This document shows positions 12,181 to 23,400 of a stretch of 64,000 nucleotides of DNA, in pieces. The notes beneath the pieces were generated by a model, which did not search any database, was not told the origin of the DNA, and saw only the letters and a program-made list of their open reading frames with translations. Origin of the DNA: Sipunculus nudus (Eukaryota; Annelida; Sipuncula; Golfingiida; Sipunculidae); NCBI GenBank assembly GCA_026874595.1, contig CM049317.1, positions 77,815,891 through 77,879,890 on the forward strand, in the 5' to 3' direction. Each line of letters begins with the position of its first letter. Position 1 is the stretch's first letter. Made by a program: the position numbers and the translations under genes.

Positions 12181-12639
12181 ATAGATTGATGTAGGGAAGA
12201 TATGAAAGATGCTTTTCCTTTATCCTGGATCCGTTCCTGAGTAGTCCTCCCGATGCTCCTGACAGTGCACGGTGATATGACACTCAACCGACCCCTATTG
12301 TCAGTAGGCACACGTTAGATGTAAGAGATTGAAAATTCTAATTAATTTGTTTTATAGGGACTAAAAGCTGAATGTTAGGAGAGAAATCAGTCAAAGTAAG
12401 GAATGATGTGTTTTGTAGGGACTGTAAATGATGTGTTTGAAGAAGTAAACCATTAAAAGTAAGGAAAAGGAGTTCCCTGTGAAATGTAAATTACAAAGAA
12501 ATATATGTAAATTGTGCATTATTACAGCGCAAAATATATCCACTGGTTTATGTACGTTTTAAGGTAAGGAAACTGTTCCTGAAAAAAAACCCCGGAAATA
12601 TGCATACCTCGTTAGTAGCAGAAGTGGACCCACGGAGAG

Positions 12640-12875
12640 TCTAGGGGGTCGGTACCCCCTTTTCAGCTGCAGCAACCTTTATTTAATCGTATCATTTTTA
12701 AGGCCTGGCATCCCCGCCCCCTCCCCTACTCTTTTACGGAAATGGGGACCATGTTTTAGATTTTGTCATTAATCATCATTCATATTGTGCTGAACCCCTC
12801 GCTTTCATAAAGCGAGAGTCGTGTGCTTTTAAAATTTACTGACCACGCACGTGGGTCTGAGCCTGGGTCAAATGT
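12640..12875 (-). repeat. Dispersed repeat B, copy 1
   Basis: On the minus strand this reads GACCCAGGCTCAGACCC, TGCGTGGTCAGTAAA, CTCGCTTTATGAAAGCGAG, ATTAATGACAAAATCTAA and GGTTGCTGCAGCTG. The same ordered blocks occur on the plus strand at 43,965-44,190 and partly at 57,060-57,170. No coding capacity is seen. Confidence 0.65.
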
Positions 12876-13872
12876 CATGCCAAACATTTTGAATCCGTCA
12901 CTCAAACAAGGGGTTATTTATATGCACAGTAGTCCTTAATCCTGCACTAGAGGCGACACACAGTCGTTCAGGTCCTTGCCGAAGGTAGTTGGGCTGTTTT
13001 CGTTGGTACCCTCCATGCAAATCATGAAAAACACGCAAAAATCACTCAAAATACTGTCTACATTAAAAATTATTTATTCTCATATCGTCAAGGTCCCTAT
13101 GGGAACAATAACCTTGAAAATGAGGTATGGCACAGTGTCATACGCAGCGTGGTTTCAGATAACATTTCGAACAAAGTGGACCGAATTCCTTTTATAAGTA
13201 TTACATGGAAAACTGGCCTCTCGCGGTCTGTTGGCACGTACATTTAGCAACGCTAGATTTCTTTCAGATTACCTTCAAATATATTCATTAGTTCCTTCCC
13301 AAACCCCCCCCCCCCCTTGCACATCAATACTCAATTTCCCCAAGAGACGCTGTTTCCCTTGCATTAACAGGTCAAAGTATTATTCTTTTCCCTCCTTTTA
13401 ATCCGTTCAACGTCAAACCGTTATCATATCTCGTTATATTATCGCCCACCTTTCATTTCATACAAATAATGAGGCCTAAATAACAGATCATATACTGGAC
13501 ATGGACAAAAGGTCAAAAGAACAGAAGGAAAAACATACACACAATTGAGAAAGCAAACACCATTAAACTACCTCGGAGCTTTTTATTTCAGCTTGCAGAA
13601 GTGTCCTGTTAACAGTAAAATAGGCAAAATAACGCAGTTACCTTTAAAAAATGTCCCCTTGAATTTTTTCTTCCTCATTTAAATAGTACCCGTGAGCCTC
13701 TTGAATGTTTAATTTACAGTTTAATGTGTATTATTTATTGTTGAGCTGGCAATCCCTGCAATTTGTCTGTAGTTTGATTGTAACTGATAATGAAAGGTCC
13801 CTGCTTGCTGGCTCAAGATAAGCAAGTCTTGACGTCAGGAAAATTTTTCCCCAGTTATTTTAGGGTTTTTTT
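12876..13872. other. 3' flank of the receptor gene, no recognised feature
   Basis: AT-rich DNA beyond the stop codon of the minus-strand receptor gene, with a C-run at about 13,304-13,317. The 3' UTR and poly(A) site should lie here on the minus strand but cannot be placed with confidence. Confidence 0.4.
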
Positions 13873-13936
13873 TCATGAACGAGTATCCTCCCCATTTGGT
13901 GCAACCATTACCTTGGTCACACGGGCCCTGGGTTTC
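13873..13936 (-). CDS. Receptor gene, cytoplasmic tail exon with stop
   Basis: It starts after a pyrimidine-rich acceptor (TTTATTCCTTTTATAG) in phase 2 and encodes KPRARVTKVMVAPNGEDTRS then TGA. No ITAM, YxxL or other named signalling motif is present. The tail is short and basic near the membrane. Confidence 0.75.
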
Positions 13937-16900
13937 CTATAAAAGGAATAAACATGAATATAAATACAACCTTGTAAAATGAATATCACCTCATATGCAA
14001 ATAACTTCAGTAATATCATAGTTGCATTGTCTGAATAAATTCTGAAGTAATTCCAGTTATAATGATACTCAGGGTAAAACTCATACGCCATAACTAACCA
14101 AGCATTAGTCATGGTTAGTGGTTCGAGAAACGTCATATCTTGTCTGTGCACCTGACGTCTTGGTGTTTCAGTTTACAAAAATACTATTCAGGTCTTTTGG
14201 ATGTACAAAGTGACAAATCAGCTCCCAATGTTGTTCCTAATTGAAAGCAATGCAATGATCGCACTTTAATTCACAAAATTTGAACAAGACATTTATATCT
14301 GTTCGGTCTATTGGTATCTGTGAATTTTGTATTATAATTAATGTTGACACTTAAGCTTCGCCGTAAAATTCCTCTGTAAATGTAAAACTTCGAATATGAC
14401 CCTTTCGATGCCAAGTGTCCTAAGGGGAATTATAATCACGTCATTAATGCGCTGTTTTAGCAGTTAATGGACAAGACAGACTCACCTGAATTTCCATAAG
14501 AGCAGTATGCCAATAAAGGCCGTAAAGGATATACACGCCATGCATACGGAGAGGTACAGGACCGGGTTCACCCATCCAGCCTCTTGGCAATGGGGGGCCG
14601 GTCCACTTTCATCTGTCATGTTAGTTCTGTTATTGGTTCTGCTGTTGGGTCTGCTGTTTGTTGTATTGATTGTTGTGTTTGTCGATACCGTAGGGGCGTC
14701 CATGAGTATCTCATCGGCTGTATATGGTTTTAAACATTAATTTTATCATAGAGTTTGTTATATATTAATTAATATATATTTTTCATACATTTAAGATACA
14801 AAAACCGTCCACCAAAACTGAATTCAATAGAGCACTGATTTTTTCCTTCCAATGCTATATTCCGTTTTAAATCTGAAAGCTTTTTAGACAGATGTCAATG
14901 CAAATATTCGTCGAAGTGAGTATTGATACAATGCACAGGCGAGAATGAAACTAATTCCATATGTTTATGTTGGACCATTTCCTGTGTGTACGTGTGTTTT
15001 CCCTAAATGAAATTGCTGCCGATGGGATCGGGCTGAATCCCTGGTATTTGCACAATACTTTGCCATTGAACAGTTAGTTAAAGGAAAGTGAATCCCTACT
15101 CGTCTGCATATAGGTACTATCCGCTGTAAGACGTCAAGCCTACCTATCACCCCTCATATATATTTGGACTGACCCATTTATCGGCTACCCTATTACAAAG
15201 TAGGCTGTCCTGTGTATCACGGCAGGGGGCCCTTCACTTATTTTGTTGTCTGAATAATCTAGACATTTGCAGGGCAGCCCTCGCCTCGAGCGGCACTTTA
15301 GCGACACGTCATCTTGACGTGCTAAGGCGCTAGATTATAATCGACAGAAGGCGAAATTACAGTAGCCGCCGCGATTGTTCTAGCCGCCCAGTTATCACGT
15401 TAACCAATAGACTGGCAGTTAACCTTTGGCTCAGTAATATTCGGACAGGCCTTTGGGGATTTAAACTTTAATTACAGTGTTGTTCTATTTCAGCCGTGCG
15501 GAACGCTTTAGGGTAATGAGTAGACGGGGACCAAATGAGTCACTCTTTATTTGCAGTGAAATTTTGTGAAAGACCCCGGTATTGCTGACGTACAAGGAAA
15601 ACATCCTCAGTTCAGTTTCGACAGGTGGCGCTGACTACCGCCTCGTTGTCCACTTTACCAGTCGATATCCAGGGAGCTGGGTGTGTTGTAACAAGTACTA
15701 GTACCCCAGTATTGAGGCAAATTATATATCTAATTCACTGACTGAGGACTATTAATTTAAGGCGTACCAACTTCGCCACAGTGAGTGCTGTGTCTGTATC
15801 ATTTACTGAGGACAGCTCACCCTGGTCACACCGTCGCCCCTTGTAACCTCTCCTACATCCACCATCATGACAGTCACCGTCTGTTGACGAGCACCTGCCC
15901 GCTGTACACTGACCACACTCACGGCTACAGCCAGGGCCGTAATGCTGGGCGTCACACAGGTATACCTGACCATTGTATAACTGTATTATACATCAAGTCT
16001 GAGTCAAATATAGGGGCAGATTAAATACAGGGGCGATACCCGGCGTTTAACGATCTCAGATTACAACTTACAGCACAATTAAAAAAAATCCACATCGGGG
16101 GGGGGGGGGGGGGGGGGGCATATATTACCCACCATCCTTTCTCTATGTCAGCCAACCCCATTCTAAAATCCTCTCTCTGTATCGGCCTCTGAAGTATATA
16201 GATTTATTAAACTGAGTCCACAACTCCCTAGGGCAACCACTCCTTTTTTACCATTAAGTAAAACATAATTACACTGATAGTGCTATATCCGTGTATCAGA
16301 CCTTTCGTTTGCCACCTAATCCAATTGTTGACTGCTAATTTAAATGTCGCTTTAATCAGGTGGAAATATCAGGTATTGGTTTGACACAGTTTAGTATAAA
16401 AGGGATTATGCATTCCAGAAAAGATTTAAACGGAAACTGTTTTTAATATTAAATAATTTATTATAATTTAAAATACTTTTAGAACTGAAGAGACATTCCA
16501 CCAACGGATAATTTTTGTATATGAAAATAAATTTTATACTTTTTCGGCATTTTAAAATGTTTTTTTGTAAAATTTATTTATTTTTATTTTTATTATAAAA
16601 TACCAATATTCCTGAAACAAAAATAGAGTCCAAACCTTTCGACAGGTCACATGCATATTCGGGTCCGGACACGGAAAACCATCACCGTCAGCAAAACAAT
16701 ATTCCTCCCTCCCGGTTTTCCCTGAACACCCCTGCGAGACCTGTACAAGCCGGGCCGCTCCTGCCAAAAACATTGTCATTGCATTCGCATTTTGAAAGAA
16801 TAACGTTGTTTCACGTGGTACGATGGCTTAAAAGGTTGTTACGTGTCTCCACTAGAGTATTTCTGGCAGTGAAAAATATGATTTTTTGACCTGGTATGCT

Positions 16901-19900
16901 GACCATATTTTATTGTTTAATTAGTGTGGACGTAAACTACGACAGGTGATCATATGGTATACTATGATATGGTAAGGCACGGTGTAAGTGTATTAGGCCC
17001 CTCGTTATATTGTTTATAGATCAGTCACTACACAGATTGCTACATACAAAAGGGTCATGGGCCTCGAGTCCTGAATCTGAAGTCGAGTAACGAAGGAACT
17101 ACATTCGATACTCCAATTAACAATGTCAGGGAGGGGCGCAATCCCCTAATACAATGTGTGAGGGGGAGGGGTCTCGAATCCCCTAACTCAACCTTACAGG
17201 CCTGTGCAACGGGATATATCATATTAACCCCCCCCCCCTCCTCACCACACACACACACATATATTATTTCAATAAGAGTTTCTTGTGGTGGACCTGGAAT
17301 CCACTTCGAGAGGGGGGGGGGGGGCTGGGGGGGGGGGGGGGGGTGGCTTCTCTCGCGGCTCTTGAAGGTATTGATCACGTAAATCACTTCATATTTTCAG
17401 TCGGATTTGTATGTTAGTTATTTATATTATGAATCACCTCACAGTATGACTCCTTTTGGTATTATAGTAATTTATGAAATTCTCCAAATCATTAATATTT
17501 GAGGAACTTTGCAACACCATGACACGTCATTTTAACTGATTAAAACTACGGCCTATAATTAAATGACATTGACAAATTAAAGGGGGGGGGATATAACATG
17601 TTATGTCCCACATTGCTGAAAAAAGTGAGCGAGGTGTGTGTTGGGTAGGGTTATGAATACCAAGTGCCCCTCCCAAATAAATTGCGCCCATGCTTGATGG
17701 TATTAAATATTTATGTATATGTTATATTTTAAAGCATAATACGCATAAGGTCAAGAATAAATCACTGACCGTTGTTGTATCTGAACATTTTACGCGGCAA
17801 GCTTTGTAGCTGTCGACATGCCACTCTTCCTTCCTGCAAGCGGAAATTTCTGTCGCACACGTGTCGCCACCTGATGGCGTGCCAGACCTGAAGGATTCCT
17901 GTGTAGGTCGTAGAAATGTAGTATGCAGACACGTTCTCGATTCCGATCAGCTGCAACATGAAAATGGTTTCACACAGCCTTCATATACCTTGATGCTTTG
18001 GTTAATAAAGCTGTTGACTTCCGTAAATCACCAAATCTTTACAATTACATTGACAGCAATTCATTAAAACATATAAAGGTAAGGGACAACATATTTAGCC
18101 TTTATTTTTCTGGCAGTCGAATTGATATGGAACTGTAATGTGTGATTTTAAGAGACAAGGAACTGTATTCTCAGTGGATCTTTCAAAGGGATATTGATGA
18201 AAACATATTTAGATGACCGTGCGCGTGGCCTTTAAAGAAATATTGTCAGGAAAAAAAATGCCTTAAACGATACAGATTTAAAGTCTAGTTTATCCAAATT
18301 ATACATTTATTTAAGATTCGGTGATAAAACTTAACAGCAAACCTGCTTGTCTGTGTGACGACACGTGACCCTGACAGCCTGATCAGGCCCGCATTCATGC
18401 AGTCCCCACTCTTTGTGTGCGCAATCGGTGATTTTGGCCTCATTTCCGGAGCATATGACGTCATCCAACCAGTAATTGTCTGAGAAGAGAAAAAAAAAAA
18501 AATCAGGAGATAAAATCAGCTAAACCATGCACCGTGAATAGAAAATATAGCTTTTTATTATATTTTTTATATCAATTTCTTAAAACGTAAAATTGAGATA
18601 TTTATCAAATGGAACAATTAAATGTTTATTGAATGAATAGCACTTTCTTATCAAATCTTTGTATTATTAACTAATCTTTTTTTTATAAAACTGCTATTGA
18701 TTAGGTTTTATTTAATATGGAAAAATCATAGTACATAATTATATATTTTTTAATAAGCACAAGGAATTTAAATATCATTTACTCCTGTGCCTGCCAATTT
18801 ACATTCGTTGTACAAGAGGCGTTTGAAATACCCATTTTCTTAATCCTTGTTCTAGAATACCCCAATCATAAAGTCAAAACTCACTTACTCCGTAGGGAAC
18901 TCCTGAGACGATTACTGCCATCTGGTGGCAAAATGTATAAAAATATATGATTCTTGAAGTTCTTGAGTCGATTAGGATTATCGAGGAATGGAATTATGTT
19001 GAAGGTTACATATCATCGTGGTTAATATAATCACTAATGGTCTGACAAGTCTATCATTTCTACGGATAGTGGTTGGCGAGAGTATATGTCACTCTCGTTA
19101 GTTCTATAAATATAAAGCACATAGGATTTTCTAGGTGTTAATTTTCTTCTAGGAATAATTACTCTTCCTCTATTTTTCCGATGCCCTCCGGGTGACATAT
19201 ATAGACCTATCGGTTGCCACAATTTAAACTGCGGAAGACGGTCAAACCGGAGAGGATCGGTACACATCAGGCTCCGCGGTTGCAATACCCGGCGTTGTAA
19301 CTAACCTGTCTCCTGGGCACACATGTAGTGTCGTTCTGAAAAACATGTCTGGTCGTTCCATCTTCCGTCCGTTCTTATTTCCACACAGTGTTCATTATCA
19401 TCGCTGTTACTCGGATCGCCTTTATCCCAGTTCAGGTAGGATGGCTACAAGTGACCAGACAAAATATAAACACAACTGAAATGACAATTTTTTAGACCAA
19501 GGTTGCCCATAAAATTGGGCTCCTCAATTAGGGACCAGAGCAAAGTGATGTCCATAGACTCCTGTAGTTACATATGATTATAACACTGTACAAAGTGATG
19601 TCCATAGACTCCTGTAATTACATATGATTATAATACTGTACACAAGTCTGAAGGATTCAACGTAATTCCATTGATTAGTGTTCAGTCGATCTATTCGAAT
19701 TGAATATTAACCAAAACTATTTGCAAAAAAAATGTTAGCTCGCCAGTGCATGTATTTTAGAACTATTGAAATCAAGACTCTGAGACAAAAACCGGGATAT
19801 GCTGCTTTCAGTGTTCGACATTAGGGGTCGATTTATGTCTCGTTACTGTGTTAATTACGGTGGCTCGTACAGAACACCAAGAAAACTTTTCTTATCTCGT

Positions 19901-22900
19901 TCCCACGCGACAGAATTGCGTGGCCACACAAAAATTATCACGTGGGAACAAGACGCTAACGAGTAGGAAGGCGTTAGTAAGCTATGCTATCTAAAGCCCT
20001 CACTTGGACAAGAATGTTTGTGGTCTGTTGTCTGTTGTATGTCAGAGCATTAATGCAACTGAAAATGTATTCTGTTGGATGTGCGTTTACGCCGAATCCT
20101 TAGAGGTAAATTTACTGCGGCTCCATTGCGTTGGCTCAATATTTCATTGCGTTGGTTCAACTCGTCCTTTTTTGTGTGTTCAGGGAAAACTTTATTGAGT
20201 TTGTTTAGGGTTACTGATTTTAAGGTTAGGGTAAGGGATATATACACCCTTGTGTACTAAACATATGAAATAAACTGAAACACTTGCTTATATTTTCTCT
20301 TCCCAGAAAATCTTAAATTTATTAGGGTTAGAGTTAAGAGTTAGGGTTATATGATCTCGGGTATACCGAACAGGGAAAACAAGATGTCGATTTGTATTAT
20401 GTCTCAAGGGAAAAGCTTACAACAAAAGGTGTCAGCCATGCTGGGGCGGGGGGGGGGGGGGGGGGGGGGGGACATGTCACCGTCACTTTTTAAGGAGAGG
20501 TTGTGGCCGGGCCATTTTTTTGTCCCCTCTTTTTGGAGAAAATAAAACTTTCTACGAGAAAATTGCGCAATTTCCCTCTCAGATCTTCCACAATATTATT
20601 TCAGTTATATATTTCATATCATGAAAATTTAGTATCGCACATGTTTTATCCGAACATAAAGCCTTGTTCATTCGTTAAATTAATTACAGGTATGCGTGGG
20701 AGGGTAAGGGAGGGGGTGTCCCCCTCGGTGTTATGTCTGGTCTACCCTCGCCATAGCAACGATGACCGTTTGACCCAGAAGGTAGCCGCGGTGTGTGTGT
20801 GTTTATGCCAAATTTCACACAAATGTGAAGTGCCCTAGAGGCCACCAAAGATTCTTTTCCAGCTCTCAAAGTCCAAACAGCGCGATCTTTATCAGCCAAG
20901 CACGAACAGCCGCCAAACAGCCTGAGCAAAGTTCAGATGTAACGTGTTGACCACCAGAGGCGGACTGGGCCACCGGGAAACCGGGAAGATTCCCAAAATA
21001 TTGATGTGTGTTGGCCGATGATATACTCTAAATATTGATGTGTGTTGGCCGATGATATAGACTAAATATTGATATGTGTTGGCCGATGATATAGACTAAA
21101 TATTGATGTGTGTTGGCCGATGATATAGACTAAATATTGATGTGTGTTGGCCGATGATATGGACTAAATATTGATGTGTGCTGGCCGATGATATAGACTA
21201 AATATCGATGTGTGCTGGCCGATGATATGGACTAAATAATGATATGTGCTCGCCGATGATATGGACCAAATATTGATGTGTGCTGGCCGATTGTATGGAC
21301 TAAATATTGATGTGTGTTGGCCGATGGTATAGACTAAATATTGATGTGTGTTGGCCGATGGTGTAGACTAAATATTGATGTGTGTTGGCCGATGATATGG
21401 ACTAAATAATGATATGTGCTCGCCGATGATATGGACCAAATATTGATGTGTGCTGGCCGATTGTATGGACTAAATATTGATGTGTGCTGGCCGATGATAT
21501 AGACTAAATATCGATGTGTGCTGGCCGATGATATGGACTAAATAATGATATGTGCTCGCCGATGATATGGACCAAATATTGATGTGTGTTGGCCGATGAT
21601 ATAGACTAAATATTGATGTGTGTTGGCCGATGATATGGACTAAATATTGATGTGTGCTGGCCGATGATATAGACTAAATATCGATGTGTGCTGGCCGATG
21701 ATATGGACTAAATAATGATATGTGCTCGCCGATGATATGGACCAAATATTGATGTGTGCTGGCCGATTGTATGGACTAAATATTGATGTGTGTTGGCCGA
21801 TGGTATAGACTAAATATTGATGTGTGTTGGCCGATGGTGTAGACTAAATATTGATGTGTGTTGGCCGATGATATAGACTAAATATTGATGTGTGTTGGCC
21901 GATGATATAAACTAAATATTGATGTGTGTTGGCCGATGATATAGACTAAATATTGATGTTATTTGGCCGATGGTGTTACATTTTTGCCGCTTTCACATAT
22001 ATGTCCAGGGACTTTATCTCACCCCAGTCCGCCCCTTTTGACCACGCGTAAAAAGGCTTGTGATCAAGTCAGGGAGTTAGGTTCAGGCAAACGTTGCAGG
22101 CACCGTTCGAACACTTCTTGGGGATTAACTTAATTTCCTTGATCAAAATGGGTAGACATTCTAATATTTCTGGCCAAATTGATGTTGAATTAATGGTCAG
22201 TATCTAAAATAAGCAAATGCACGACTTAAGCATGACGTGCTTATATGCAAATGAGAAGAAATCACCAGCTCCTTGAAACGCAAATACCAGTAATTCACCC
22301 ATTCAAGTTAACAGGTCGTCAATGTAAGATCAGCGTAGATTTTATCTATACGGCTATCGAGGCATGGAATAACGTCTTATTTTACAAATTGTAGCGGAAA
22401 ACATAATTACTGGCGGTCTGGCTGGTCTTTAGTCCAGTATACTGATTTATTTATGTGGGTCAAAGTGCAGGGGCGGATACAGGATTTATAAAGGGGGGGG
22501 GGGGGGGAGGCTGAACACCCTGGCACAGTTGACCACGTGTACCGGTACTGTTAGGAGACTTCATGCACAAACTCTCGCATGCTGACATATTGGGAAGTTT
22601 ACGACACCAGACGCAGAAACCGCCGCTTATTTTAGTTATTAAGCGTTTATTTTCCCAGAATTTCGGTGGAAAAAGAAGAATCATGTGCTCCATCCTTTCT
22701 GCTCCTGAGGTGTGTTTCCGTCACAAATATACCAGGATAAAAAAAAACAAATATTTAGGTAATATGACATTTTGAAGAAAGAGGGCAATTTGAACATTTT
22801 TACTTTAACTCACAATTGTCTTTTGCATGTTTTGCATGTTGGACTTTATATTACAATGATTATATTATTATTATTATACATTATCTCATATTGGAAACCT

Positions 22901-23346
22901 AAGTTGCCCTCCCTGTCTTGTTTTACTTGATTCCACATGCCATGAAGGACCAGAACATAATGCAGACAACATTGGAGTAGTTTATTCAAGGGATAAATCG
23001 AGCTGTAGCAACACCAGTATCCCATTGTACCATTAATTATACACGCATCTTAAAATACTATAGAACTGATTTTATCCCGAGTAGGATATTACCTACCTGT
23101 ACTTTATATTTTCTTTCGAAATTTCCTTCTTTGTTTCTATCATTAAACAAGACCCATGTTTTATCTCGTAGCATCCCGCGGATAAACTCATTATCTGGCT
23201 CACTCGGAATGTCCGCCAGATCAGCCCCTAATGCCCGGCACTGCTCACGAGCTTCTTCCTATCCAACTTCATCTGTAAAAAGTCTGTAGCAAGTTCCTCG
23301 AAACCTTGTCCATGTATCTGGACAACCTGATGTATTATATAAATAT

Positions 23347-23400
<54 letters not shown>

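Noticed and set aside
15255-15345. Inverted words CACGTCA-TCT-TGACGTG and nearby CTAGATTAT repeats
   Set aside because: A possible CRE-like site or small MITE, but too short, with no matching ends or neighbouring start site.
19034-19285. 83-codon minus frame between two receptor exons
   Set aside because: It has no SRCR or other pattern, and the neighbouring exons join in phase without it.
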